From: Rubricoccus marinus
GTDB taxonomy: Bacteria > Bacteroidota > Rhodothermia > Rhodothermales > Rubricoccaceae
Reading direction: 5' to 3'
Length of the DNA stretch: 64,000 bases
Assembly (NCBI RefSeq): GCF_002257665.1
Contig: NZ_MQWB01000001.1
Span: 2,215,711 to 2,279,710, forward strand
Position 1 is the stretch's first letter. Every line of letters starts with the position of its first letter. Positions 27,405 through 35,904 of the stretch are shown here, piece by piece. Both the position numbers and the translations under genes were made by a program. The notes under the pieces are model-generated. The model saw only the letters and a list, made by a program, of their open reading frames with translations. It was not told where the DNA came from and did not search any database.

Positions 27405-28010
27405 CTAGGCGTCCACGCCGGGCACGCGGGGCAGCGCGACGGCTCGGCTGCTGAGGTCCGCGAGGTTCAACTCCACCGCCGCAGGCTGGCCTTCAAAGGC
27501 GTAGGTGAAGACGACGGCCTCTGGCGAGACCCGGAAATCGCCCAGGTCGGAATCGAAGCGCTCCACGAGCGTGCGGCGTCCTGTCCCGTCGGGCGACACG
27601 ACGACGAGGCTGCGCTCGTCTCTCGCTGTCAGTTGCTCGTCGCCGTCGGTGTCGCGCGCGACGACGGTGTAGACGACCGCGCGCGTGTCCGTCTCCCCCG
27701 CTGTCACGTCTCGGCGGTCGAGGATGCGCGCCGCGTTGCTCGGGAAGAGCCAGCGGCCCTGGCGGGCCTCGGTGTCGTAGAACAACACGTTGACGGTCGC
27801 GCCTGACGGGTCAGAATACGAGGAGCGACCTCGCGAGCTCTCCGACGTGACCCTAGCGCCCAGGTCTGCCGTCAGCACCGGCGTTCCGGCCACGCGCTGG
27901 AAGTCTTGCAACGTGACCTCTGGCGCGTCGCTATCGTCAGGGGCCGCGTCGGCGCGGCATCCGCCAATGGCGAGCATAAACAGGAGCGCGGTGGCGAGGA
28001 AAGCAGGCAT
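27405..28010 (-). CDS. lipoprotein of unknown function
   Basis: 201 residues. Signal peptide with lipobox IGGC (Cys18), then a beta-rich domain ([89 protein letters not shown]) that reads like a partial propeller or jelly roll. No family recognised. It is the last gene of the minus-strand envelope operon, 78 bases after the PEGA gene, so it may be a partner of that complex. Confidence 0.65.
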   Translation of the reverse strand: MPAFLATALLFMLAIGGCRADAAPDDSDAPEVTLQDFQRVAGTPVLTADLGARVTSESSRGRSSYSDPSGATVNVLFYDTEARQGRWLFPSNAARILDRRDVTAGETDTRAVVYTVVARDTDGDEQLTARDERSLVVVSPDGTGRRTLVERFDSDLGDFRVSPEAVVFTYAFEGQPAAVELNLADLSSRAVALPRVPGVDA

Positions 28011-28088
28011 CGGTCGGGCGAGGGGTTCGCGGGTCGAGACGTACGCCCTCGCCAGAAGATGCGCCTCTGGCGCCAGAGGCCCGTCGCT

Positions 28089-28886
28089 CTACCGGATCGC
28101 GAAGCGGATCGCGAGGATGCCGAGGCTGGCGGTGGAGACGCCGAGCGCGACGCCAGAGATCGTGTCGTAGCGGATCGCGTCGTCGCGGAGGTCGTCGTTG
28201 CCGCGCAGCATGCTCGTCGTGCCGCGGTACTGGTCGTCGGCGGCGTCCGCCTGGAACTTGTAGTGCACCGCGACGGCGCCAGCGGCGATGGCTGCAACGC
28301 CGAAGCCGATGTCGAGCGCCGTCCGCGCCGTGTTGCGTCGCTGCGTGGGGAGCGCGTACGCGACGAGGTCCGCCTCCGTCGCGCCATCCGGCCGGAGGAC
28401 GAGCGCGACCTTGCCGCCGGCCTCTGGCGCGGCGACGGACGCATCGGCGTAGCCGTCCAACGAGGCCACCAGCCGACCACGGAGCGGCTCCGGGCGGTCC
28501 AGCACGAGCGGCGTGACGCCGAGGGCCTCTTGCGTGCCATCGGGGTGGACCAGCAGCACCTCGGCGTGCAGCGGCAGCGACTCGATGCGCGTCCTCACGG
28601 GGAGGTCCAGCGCGAGCGTCAGCGTCTCGCCAGAGGCCACGGCTGCGCTCGCATCCGCGCGGCGCGCGTCCCACCCCACGCCGGCCTCCACGAGCGCGAC
28701 GGCGTAGGTCTGCGCCGCGAGCGCGAACGGCCCTTCGGACGCGGCGCCCAGCACCACGCCGTCCGCGACGACGAGTGCCTCTGGCGTCGAGGTCTCGATG
28801 GCGAGGTAGCCCGGGGACTGCGCCGCGGCGGCGCCAGAGGCGAACAGGAACGCGAGGGTCAACAGGCGCATGGGGGTCTGGCGCAT
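28089..28886 (-). CDS. PEGA-like envelope protein with two C-terminal TMs
   Basis: 265 residues. Signal peptide (MRQTPMRLLTLAFLFASGAAAAQ) followed by about two PEGA-like repeats (GYLAIETSTPEALVVADGVVLGAASEGPFALAAQTYAVALV and LHAEVLLVHPDGTQEALGVTPLVLDRPEPLRGRLVASLDGYAD). There is a hydrophobic segment near 195-212 (ALDIGFGVAAIAAGAVAVHY) and another near the C terminus (ISGVALGVSTASLGILAIRFAI). PEGA domains bind envelope surfaces or carry sugars. The start is two bases after the stop of the BamB-like gene; an internal ATG five codons later is also possible. Confidence 0.65.
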   Translation of the reverse strand: MRQTPMRLLTLAFLFASGAAAAQSPGYLAIETSTPEALVVADGVVLGAASEGPFALAAQTYAVALVEAGVGWDARRADASAAVASGETLTLALDLPVRTRIESLPLHAEVLLVHPDGTQEALGVTPLVLDRPEPLRGRLVASLDGYADASVAAPEAGGKVALVLRPDGATEADLVAYALPTQRRNTARTALDIGFGVAAIAAGAVAVHYKFQADAADDQYRGTTSMLRGNDDLRDDAIRYDTISGVALGVSTASLGILAIRFAIR

Positions 28887-28888
28887 GG

Positions 28889-30040
28889 TCAGCGGGTGGC
28901 GACCCCGGCGGGCCGGAAGCCGTAGATGTAGTAGGGTTCGGCGAGGACGACGACGGTCCCGTCGGCCGAAGCGAGTCCAGCCGAGATGCGGCCTCGGAGT
29001 TCGTCGCGCCAGAGCTCGTCGCCAGAGGCCGCGTCGAGCGCGATCAGCTCACGGCGGTACGTGCCGACGTATACCATCCCGCCGGAAACCAACGGGGCGG
29101 CGCCCACGCCACCGTCGTAGCTCGTCGTCCACCGCTGCTCGCCCGTTTGTACGTCCCATGCCGTTACGGTCCCGTCCGTCGCGCCCGCGACGGCAATCCC
29201 GTCGGCGATGGAGGGCGTCCCCCAACGCGCCAGCGGCGCGCCCTGTGCGCTCCACAGCCGCTCGCCTCTGGCCCCGAAGGCCGCGACGCGGCCGCGCGTG
29301 GTCGGCACGACGAGCGTTTCGCCGTCGGTCGCGGGTGTGCGGTAGATCGGGGCGCCCGCGTCGGCGGTCCAGGCGATGTCACCCGACACTGGGTCGTAGG
29401 CGCGGACCGTCCCCTCGGTATCGGCCACGATGGCGAGAGCTCCCATCGCCAGAGGCGTCGCGCGGATCTGCGCCGTCGTGTCGGGCCTCTGGCGCCAGGC
29501 GACCGCCCCGTCAAAGCGGTCGATGCCGAGGACCGTCCCGTCGTTCGTCGCAGCGACGATCAGCGCGCCCATCACGAGCGGGCCGGCCATGAACGAGCCC
29601 TCGCGGACGGCCCACGCGCGACTCGCGGTCACGGCATTGTAGGCCAAGAGCCCGCCGCGCTCTTTGGTCAGCGGGATGTACATCATCGGCCCGGAGACCG
29701 CGATGGGCCCTTCGATGGCCTCGCCGACCTCGCCTTTCCCCGCGCCCTCGCCAGAGGCCGCGTCGAACACGAACACTTTCCCATCGCGCGTGCCGACGAC
29801 CATGCGGCCGTCGTCGGTCACCAAAGGCGCGTCGGGCCCGAAGCCGGCCTCGGCGTTGATGCGCCACACCTGCTCCAGCGGCGGGGCGGGAGCCGCTTCC
29901 GGCGCGGCCGCCGCGCCGAAGGGCTTGTTCACTTTGACGGTGTTGCAGCCCGCGAGCACGGCCAGCACGCACAGCGCGACGGCAAGGCCTCTGGCGCCAG
30001 AGGCGGGACGTGAGGGAGCGGGCTCGGGGAGAGTCGGCAT
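28889..30040 (-). CDS. BamB-like PQQ-type beta-propeller lipoprotein
   Basis: 383 residues. N-terminal hydrophobic segment with lipobox LAGC (Cys32), then at least seven PQQ-like blades with the repeated pattern VVGTRDGKVFVFDAASGE, TEGTVRAYDPVSGDIAW, ATDGTVTAWDVQTGEQRW and GTYRRELIALDAASGDELW. This is the architecture of BamB, an accessory of outer-membrane protein assembly. It follows the barrel protein with zero spacing (stop TAG at 30041, ATG at 30040), suggesting tight co-expression. A role with that barrel is inferred from the operon only. Confidence 0.8.
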   Translation of the reverse strand: MPTLPEPAPSRPASGARGLAVALCVLAVLAGCNTVKVNKPFGAAAAPEAAPAPPLEQVWRINAEAGFGPDAPLVTDDGRMVVGTRDGKVFVFDAASGEGAGKGEVGEAIEGPIAVSGPMMYIPLTKERGGLLAYNAVTASRAWAVREGSFMAGPLVMGALIVAATNDGTVLGIDRFDGAVAWRQRPDTTAQIRATPLAMGALAIVADTEGTVRAYDPVSGDIAWTADAGAPIYRTPATDGETLVVPTTRGRVAAFGARGERLWSAQGAPLARWGTPSIADGIAVAGATDGTVTAWDVQTGEQRWTTSYDGGVGAAPLVSGGMVYVGTYRRELIALDAASGDELWRDELRGRISAGLASADGTVVVLAEPYYIYGFRPAGVATR

Positions 30041-33000
30041 CTAGAAGTCGTACCCGAAGAAGAACTGCGTGAACGGCTCGCGCTCGTCGAACTGGAAGCC
30101 GTCCCAGAAGCGGTAGCCGACGTCGTAGCGGAGCACGAAGGCGCCGAAGAGGTTGAGCCGCGCCCCAGCGCCGACCGAGCCGAACGTCTTGCCGATGGTC
30201 TGGCTGTTGAGGTTGTACAGGTCCGGTCCCGTCCCGTCCTCGTTCCACGCGTGCGCGGCGTCCACGAACAGCGCGCCTTTCAGCCCCGCCACGCCAAAGG
30301 CGCCCAGGACGGGCGAGATCAGGTACGGCGCCTTCACGATGGGGAAGCGGAGCTCCTGCGACGTAAAGAGGAGCCGTTGCGCGCGGATGCGGAGCAGCGG
30401 GAAGCCTCTGGCGGACCACGAGCCGCCGATCAGGTTGTAGCGCGCGCGGCGGCCGACGTTTGCACGGGCCAGCCCCCACGAGGCGAACGTGATGTCGTTC
30501 GTGATCCGGGCGTAGTGCCGCACGTCCGCGTTCAGCGTGTAATAGCTCAGTGCTGACTGGAGCAGGTCTGTCGAGTAGCCCACGCCGGCGTTCGCGCGCC
30601 AGCCGTCGATGGGGCCGAACATGCTATACAGCGCGTTGTCGTGCGCGAGCGCCATGTAGTTCGAGAACGTCAGGGTCTTGAGCGTGTCGAACTGGAGGCC
30701 TCCGCTGCCGTCGAGGTCGCCGAGGAGTTCCTTGGAGCTGTAGCCCAGCGACGTGGAGAGGTCCACGCGGCGGAACGTGGAGAGCGGGTAGCTCACGAGT
30801 CCTAGCGCGCCGTGAATCTGCTGGTAGCTCGGGATCGCGTCTACCTGGTCGGGGTCGCCGCGGTCGAAGAGCGGGCCGGCGCGGCGGAAGACGCCATAGC
30901 CCACGTTCGCGCGGCGGCCGACATGGATGCGTGTCGCGGAAACGTTCAGCCCGTCCAAGAACGAGCGCCCGATGCGGCTGGAGCTGTAGGCGCTGACGTA
31001 GATCCGGTCATCGCCCAGCATGTCCGAAAACGCGATGGCAGCGCCACCGGCGTTGTAGTCCGCCGTCGCGGCGGTCGCAAAAGAGCCGCCGGCCACATCG
31101 AGCGCGTAGCGACGCTTGTATGGCCGGGCGCGCGTCGTGTCGCTCACCGCATAGCGCGGGTACTCCCACGCCTCACTCGGCGCGGGCGCCGTGACCGCGA
31201 GCCTCTGGCGCGGCTGCGCAAAGGCGGAGTCGGCGTCGAAGGCGCGAACGGTCCAGCGGAAGTCCTCGAACGCGGCGAACACGAGCGTGCTGTCGTCGGC
31301 CCAGAACGGGTCGTAGGCGGCGCCGGTGAACTCCGTGAGCTGGCGCACCTCGACAGCGGGCGGGGCCATCCCGCGAGAGGCAGAACCCGGTGCCAGAGGC
31401 TCGGCGGAGGTATCGGAGTCGGGTGCGAAGGCGACCGTTACGGTCTCGCCAGAGGCCGGAGCGGTGAGGCGCCGGGCGGCGCTGGCCGTCACGAACGGCT
31501 CGTCGAGCGGGGCCTCTGGCGAGAGGTCCGCCACCCAGAGGTTCTGCGCGCTGAACTTGCCGTCGGCCTCGCGGTGCGCGCTGACGTAGGCGAGGTGCTG
31601 GCCGTCCGGGCTGTAGCGCGGCGCCACGTCCACCTGCGGACCCGAGGTGATGTAGCCGATCTCGTCGGTCTCCAGGTCGTAGCGGAAGATGTTGAAGATG
31701 GGCGTGCCCGGTCCCGCGAACGCCGTGCGGTCGGACGAGAACGCGAGGCTCAGGCCGTCGGGCGAGAAGTCGGGGTCACGGTCGTCGTAGGCGTCGCGGG
31801 TGAGCTGGCGCAAGAGGCCCGCGCCGGCCGGGCCGCCGTCGCGGTCGTAGAGGAAGAGGTCTGCCAGGCCGTTCCGGCCAATGCCCGTAAACGCGACCTG
31901 CCGCCCATCTGCGGAGACCGTGGGCGAGTAGATGCCCACCAGTTCGTCGAAGCCCAGCATCTCCACGCGGCGCCTCTGGCGGAGATCGTGGAGGTGGATC
32001 ACGTCGCGCTCGCCGCGCTTGGTCACGAACGCGAGCAGGCCATCGTCGCTGACGTCCATCCGGCTCTCGAAGAGGTGGAACGCCTCGTAGTCCAGGTTTT
32101 TGCCCGCGCGGACGATGACCTCGGGCTTCGCCAGAGGCTCCAGGTCGGCGCCGACAGGCGTGGCGAGGATCTCGGAGTAGCCGCCGCGGTTGGCGACGCT
32201 CAGGACTTCGCGGCGCCCGTCCGGCCACGTGTGCACAACGGGCTTGAAGTGCGCGCCTCTGGCGGCCACAGGCCGCGAGGCGAGCGAGGGCACGTCGGCG
32301 TCTTCGAGCTTGGGGAGGTACTGCTCGCGGATCCACGTCCACCACTTGTCCGAGACGACGTGGAAGTCCTCGCCCATGACGTACTCCACGACTTTGGAGA
32401 AGTCGTCGTCGCGCCAGGAGTTCTCGATTAGGTCCAGGATGCGCTCCTCGCCGTACGTCTCGGCCACGAAGCGGCAGAACGCCTCGCCCTCCTTGTACAT
32501 CACGAAGGAGCCCGCGATGCGGTCCATGTCGTCGAGCTGTACGAAGAAGTTGGACGCGACGGCGTCGCGGATGATCATCTCGTGCTGGTGGTCCGGCTCG
32601 CCGCTCCAGTATTCCGCCAAGCCCTCGGTAAACCACAGCGGCACGAACCGATCCACCGGGCGGCGGTGGTCCCGGAGCACGCGCGCGAGCTTGTTGAACG
32701 TGAACACGTGCACCAGCTCGTGCTGGACGACACGCGTAAAGCGCTGCACGTTGCCATCGGCCGGGATGACCACGCGGCCTTTGAGGAACTCGAAAAAGCC
32801 GCCCACGCCGTCCGGTATAAAGCCGGGCGTCGTGTTGGTCTGCTTGAAGTGCAGGTTGCTCGCGTAGAAGAGCATCGGCACCCGGTGGTTGAACGAGAAC
32901 GCGAAGCGGTTCTCCAGTTCCACGTACGCCTCCTCTGCCGCCTGCGCCCCGATCTCGGCCAGTTCCCGCTCCTCCGGGTAGTAGTAGATGTCGAAGTGCT

Positions 33001-33190
33001 CGGTCTCCAGGATGTGCCAGTCGAAGTCGTCGTACTGAACTTTATTTCGCCCGAAGCCCTGCGCGTCGGCCTCTGGCGCCAGAGGCCCGACCACCAGTGC
33101 GAGCGTGAGCGCCGCCGCCAGGGGCGCGATGCGGGAAGAGACGAAACCGGCCCGGGCGCGAGGGCCGGGCCGGGGAGCGCGAGCGAACAT
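30041..33190 (-). CDS. outer-membrane barrel protein with metallopeptidase and TolB-propeller domains
   Basis: 1049 residues, signal peptide near the N terminus. Three parts can be seen. (1) A gluzincin-type peptidase domain, about residues 30-270, with the zinc motif HELVH in RVVQHELVHVFTFN and the downstream FTEGLAEYW. (2) A TolB/PD40 propeller, about 280-680, with repeats such as RDPDFSPDGLSLAFSSDRTAF and VAPRYSPDGQHLAYVSAHRE. (3) A C-terminal beta-barrel, about 700-1049, with alternating aromatic strands (FTSQELRFPIVKAPY, GARLNLFGAFVLRYDVGYRFWDGF) ending in FFFGYDF. The final Phe is typical of barrels assembled by BamA. Overall it resembles PD40-plus-barrel proteins of Rhodothermota. Head gene of the operon. 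Confidence 0.75.
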   Translation of the reverse strand: MFARAPRPGPRARAGFVSSRIAPLAAALTLALVVGPLAPEADAQGFGRNKVQYDDFDWHILETEHFDIYYYPEERELAEIGAQAAEEAYVELENRFAFSFNHRVPMLFYASNLHFKQTNTTPGFIPDGVGGFFEFLKGRVVIPADGNVQRFTRVVQHELVHVFTFNKLARVLRDHRRPVDRFVPLWFTEGLAEYWSGEPDHQHEMIIRDAVASNFFVQLDDMDRIAGSFVMYKEGEAFCRFVAETYGEERILDLIENSWRDDDFSKVVEYVMGEDFHVVSDKWWTWIREQYLPKLEDADVPSLASRPVAARGAHFKPVVHTWPDGRREVLSVANRGGYSEILATPVGADLEPLAKPEVIVRAGKNLDYEAFHLFESRMDVSDDGLLAFVTKRGERDVIHLHDLRQRRRVEMLGFDELVGIYSPTVSADGRQVAFTGIGRNGLADLFLYDRDGGPAGAGLLRQLTRDAYDDRDPDFSPDGLSLAFSSDRTAFAGPGTPIFNIFRYDLETDEIGYITSGPQVDVAPRYSPDGQHLAYVSAHREADGKFSAQNLWVADLSPEAPLDEPFVTASAARRLTAPASGETVTVAFAPDSDTSAEPLAPGSASRGMAPPAVEVRQLTEFTGAAYDPFWADDSTLVFAAFEDFRWTVRAFDADSAFAQPRQRLAVTAPAPSEAWEYPRYAVSDTTRARPYKRRYALDVAGGSFATAATADYNAGGAAIAFSDMLGDDRIYVSAYSSSRIGRSFLDGLNVSATRIHVGRRANVGYGVFRRAGPLFDRGDPDQVDAIPSYQQIHGALGLVSYPLSTFRRVDLSTSLGYSSKELLGDLDGSGGLQFDTLKTLTFSNYMALAHDNALYSMFGPIDGWRANAGVGYSTDLLQSALSYYTLNADVRHYARITNDITFASWGLARANVGRRARYNLIGGSWSARGFPLLRIRAQRLLFTSQELRFPIVKAPYLISPVLGAFGVAGLKGALFVDAAHAWNEDGTGPDLYNLNSQTIGKTFGSVGAGARLNLFGAFVLRYDVGYRFWDGFQFDEREPFTQFFFGYDF

Positions 33191-33338
33191 GTGCCGGGTG
33201 GGGTTCCACAGGCACGATAGGGCCGGTCTTCTGGCCGGGCAAGGGCACAACGCTGAGCCGGCCGTATGTGCGCTGGGCGGGCGCCAGAGGCGGGTGGGTG
33301 GTTAGGCCAGCCGGACCGAACCTCTGTAGTATCTGTGA

Positions 33339-33962
33339 ATGAGAGTGACCTTCATGTCCCGTCAACTGCTCTGCCTACTAGCCGCCACCCTTTTCCCGGG
33401 ATGCGCACCTCTGCTCGAATCACCCTCTGACATTGAGCGAAGGTGCGGAAGAGCGTATGCCCACATGATGGATGGGTGTGTCGCAGATTTCGCAGCCGCA
33501 GAACTGGGCCCGATCTCAGAATCGACGGGAGATCGCGTCGCGCGGATTCATTGGGGAGGAACGTCGATCGAGATTATTCAGGACACTTCTGGATGCTCTG
33601 CTACAGTCTACACATTCGGAGTTCGGCCGCCAGATAGCAGCTCTCGGCCTATTCCCTTCCTTAACGCGTTAGACGTCCCGGTGCGAGGCGGTTGCTCCCG
33701 GTTGTTGTCGGAGTTGGAAGCGCGAGGAGCGATGAGCACAGGAGATGCTCGATATGGAGGGGTGGTCTACTTCCATGACTTTACGACCCCGGTGATCTCG
33801 ATGAGGGTCGGCTCGCGCACAAATGCGTTCGCGTTCATGTCCACAGGCCCCCAGTCATCCTACATCGACCTGGATGTCAAGCAGAGGCGACTTGAGGACA
33901 TCTTTGTGGCCGCGTTCCCCGAGCACGCTCCTTACCGCAACGCAATGTGGTACAGCAGTTAG
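33339..33962 (+). CDS. lipoprotein of unknown function with atypical base composition
   Basis: 207 residues. Lipobox LFPGC gives a lipid-anchored protein; several other cysteines (CGRAYAHMMDGC, SGCS, GGCS) may form disulfides. No family recognised. The coding sequence is visibly less GC-rich than its neighbours, uses AGA, GGA and TCA codons freely, and has no copy of the iterated motif, whereas flanking genes have many. Probably a recent acquisition. Starts at 33339 (MRVTF) or 33354 (MSRQLLC); the second gives a more typical signal peptide. Confidence 0.65.
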   Translation: MRVTFMSRQLLCLLAATLFPGCAPLLESPSDIERRCGRAYAHMMDGCVADFAAAELGPISESTGDRVARIHWGGTSIEIIQDTSGCSATVYTFGVRPPDSSSRPIPFLNALDVPVRGGCSRLLSELEARGAMSTGDARYGGVVYFHDFTTPVISMRVGSRTNAFAFMSTGPQSSYIDLDVKQRRLEDIFVAAFPEHAPYRNAMWYSS

Positions 33963-33969
33963 AAGCAAC

Positions 33970-33987
33970 CGCCAGAGGCCTCTGGCG
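33970..33987. repeat. palindromic doublet of the iterated motif
   Basis: CGCCAGAGGCCTCTGGCG begins 7 bases after the stop of the atypical lipoprotein gene and may mark the downstream edge of an inserted segment or act as its 3' stem. Confidence 0.85.
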
Positions 33988-34073
33988 CCGCGCGAGCTTT
34001 CCGCGCGCACGTCGAGATCGGCCCCCGCCCCCCTACGTTGCCCGGACCAACCGCCTCCACGAGGCACACCCCC

Positions 34074-34205
34074 ATGGGCGACAAATCACCGAAGTCCACG
34101 AACAAGAAGTCCAAACAGCACGACGCGAAGTCGGCCGCGACGAAGAAGCAGAAAAAGGCGATTCAGGACGCGAAGCACGTCGCGCCCGCCCCCGGCAAGA
34201 AGTAG
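34074..34205 (+). CDS. small lysine-rich protein
   Basis: 43 residues: starts MGDKSPKSTNKKSKQHD and ends HVAPAPGKK, with 14 Lys. Start ATG 34074, stop TAG 34203-34205. Short proteins starting MGDKSPKSK and rich in Lys/Gln occur across many bacterial phyla, usually unannotated because of their size. The sequence suggests a nucleic-acid-binding or disordered cationic protein; no function is established that I can cite. Confidence 0.65.
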   Translation: MGDKSPKSTNKKSKQHDAKSAATKKQKKAIQDAKHVAPAPGKK

Positions 34206-34269
34206 CCGCGCCGCTCGCCAGAGGCTTCGGTGCGGCGGCCTCTGGCGAGCCTGGCGTTGGTCAAGCCCC

Positions 34270-34287
34270 GCCTCTGGCGCCAGAGGC
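34270..34287. repeat. palindromic doublet between convergent genes
   Basis: GCCTCTGGCGCCAGAGGC, touching the last base of the Pgi/Pmi stop codon on the minus strand and lying downstream of the small lysine-rich gene on the plus strand. Confidence 0.85.
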
Positions 34288-35333
34288 TACCCCGCGAGGA
34301 CGCCCTTGAGCTTCTGGATCGTCTCCACGGGCGTGGGGTCCACGCCTTTGCGCATGGCGAGCCAGAAGCTGGCCCAGTCTCCCAACTGCACGAGCGAGAG
34401 CATCCGCGCCAGAGGCGTCTCGCATTCGCTCTCGATCTCGCGCCAGCCGGCGACCCTCCGCGCGACGAGTTCTCGCGTGATCTCGAAGCGACGACGCACC
34501 TGCTTGTGGTCGCCTGCGTCGGTCAGCGCGAGGATCTGCATCCGGTCCGAGACCTCTGGCGGGATGGACTCGAAGGCCATGATCTCGTTGTGGTCCAGTT
34601 CGGGGAAGACATTGCCGTAGGCGGGATGCTTCGCGTTCTCGTGGATCTGCGTGCGCCAGCGCATCCCAACGGGTTCCAGCAGGCCGGGACCGGTGTAGAC
34701 GACGGGCAGGTGTCCCTCCATCGCGCCGGAGACTTCGCGCGCGAGGTTGTTCCGGTCGTCCTGGTTGTAGGCGTCGGCACGCTCGCGGGCCTCTCCGAGG
34801 GCGGTCAAAAACTCGGAGTCCGTCAGCGAAAGCTGTCCCCCATCGCGAAAGGCGCGGAGGAGCACGCCGAGCGAGTAGCCCAGCGCCGCTCGCGGCTGCA
34901 AGCCGCCCGAGATCGTCACGACCGGCCGGCCGGCCATGCGCTCCGCCAGAGGCCCGCCCGATGTGATCGCAGCAGTCCGCGCACCGGAGGCCTCGGCGGC
35001 ATCCAAGCCGCTCAGCGTCTCCTCCGTCCCGCCGGAATAGGACGACGCGATGACGAGCGTCCGCTCTCCCACCCACGCGGGTAGGTCATAGGCGCGGTTC
35101 ACCACCACCGGCACCGTGGCCTCTGGCGCCGCAAGCGCGCGCACCAAGTCGGCGCCGATGGCCGAGCCCCCCATGCCGAGCACGACGATGCCGTTGAGGT
35201 CATCGGCGTCGAGGCCGAAGGCGTGCGCGTCCGCGCCGCGCTGCCAGCCCTCGGCGAGGTGATCCGGGAAGGCGGCGATGGCGCCGCGCATGTCTTGGGG
35301 ATCGAGGTCGGCGTCGAACAGGGAGCGGGGCAT
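34287..35333 (-). CDS. bifunctional phosphoglucose/phosphomannose isomerase
   Basis: 348 residues, cytoplasmic. Interconverts glucose-6-P or mannose-6-P with fructose-6-P. Two SIS-like halves: GIVVLGMGGSAIGADLVRAL and LVIASSYSGGTEETLSGLDAAEASGARTAAITSGGPLAE in the first, GHLPVVYTGPGLLEPVGMRWRTQIHENAKHPAYGNVFPELDHNEIMAFE in the second. The ENAKHPAYxNVFPELDHNE block with the catalytic His and Glu is the family signature. Length fits the archaeal/Bacteroidota type bifunctional enzyme. No standard pgi gene is seen in the window. Confidence 0.9.
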   Translation of the reverse strand: MPRSLFDADLDPQDMRGAIAAFPDHLAEGWQRGADAHAFGLDADDLNGIVVLGMGGSAIGADLVRALAAPEATVPVVVNRAYDLPAWVGERTLVIASSYSGGTEETLSGLDAAEASGARTAAITSGGPLAERMAGRPVVTISGGLQPRAALGYSLGVLLRAFRDGGQLSLTDSEFLTALGEARERADAYNQDDRNNLAREVSGAMEGHLPVVYTGPGLLEPVGMRWRTQIHENAKHPAYGNVFPELDHNEIMAFESIPPEVSDRMQILALTDAGDHKQVRRRFEITRELVARRVAGWREIESECETPLARMLSLVQLGDWASFWLAMRKGVDPTPVETIQKLKGVLAG

Positions 35334-35547
35334 GGGACGGAGAGGAATAGAGGGATGCGCGATGGAGGGATACGGCCTCTGGCGGAGCGCCGCGCCAGAG
35401 GCTCAGTATCGGCACGGGCGCGGGAATCCGTAGAGGCCGCTGCGGATGTGTTCGAGAGCGAAGCGCCAGAGGCTCCTGGCGATGTCGAACGAGGCGATGT
35501 CAACCGACTCCCTTTCCCCTGTGCAGGGCCAACACTCGTTAGATATC

Positions 35548-35716
35548 GTCATTCCCGCGCACGCGGGAATTCAGGGTGACGACTGCCAGGGGGCGCCGGT
35601 CTCGAACGCTCAGGAAGGAGCGATGCAACGGGACCGCCTCTGGCGCGCGTCCGGCGCGAATCCGGCCGGCGGGAAATTTGCCCGGTACTCTGGATTCCCG
35701 CCTTCGCGGGAATGAC
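35548..35716. repeat. REPIN-like pair of ATTCCC-N8-GGGAAT elements
   Basis: Left element 35551-35570 (ATTCCCGCGCACGCGGGAAT) preceded by GTC. Right element 35694-35713 (ATTCCCGCCTTCGCGGGAAT) preceded by CTGG and followed by GAC. The flanks are inverted, so the pair faces each other across 123 bases. The 6-8-6 form is that of the Neisseria dRS3 element and of widespread GTCATTCCCGCG repeats. Confidence 0.75.
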
Positions 35717-35852
35717 GCCGGGTGGGGACGGTGCCCGGATGCAAGAGGGACGCTCCAAGTGACACCGGAGGCAAGGCGACGTGCAGCACTGGCCCCGGCG
35801 CATCGTATCCAACCGGCCTCTGGCGCCAGAGGCCGGGCGCGCATCCGCCATT

Positions 35853-35894
35853 GGCCATTCCCTACTGACCACTCCCTACTGGCCACTCCCCACA
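35853..35894. repeat. three degenerate 14-base tandem units
   Basis: GGCCATTCCCTACT, GACCACTCCCTACT and GGCCACTCCCCACA in direct succession, ending 10 bases before the ptsI stop. The unit length is twice seven, like the heptamer repeats elsewhere. Confidence 0.85.
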
Positions 35895-35904
35895 AGCCTC
35901 TTAC

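Larger units (their letters stand above)
35334..35904. other. intergenic region holding three repeat families
   Basis: 571 bases without a gene I can support; frames are short and motif-driven. It contains several iterated-motif copies (including the palindrome at 35816-35833), a pair of ATTCCC-N8-GGGAAT elements, and a 14-base triple repeat next to the ptsI stop. Confidence 0.7.

Noticed and set aside
30812-32431. Long plus-strand open frame opposite the barrel protein gene
   Set aside because: Composition is that of a high-GC antisense frame, and the minus-strand frame has clear domains through the same stretch.
35334-35904. Insertion sequence remnant in the ptsI-pgi gap
   Set aside because: The inverted ATTCCC elements are short dispersed repeats; no transposase fragment can be read in any frame between them.
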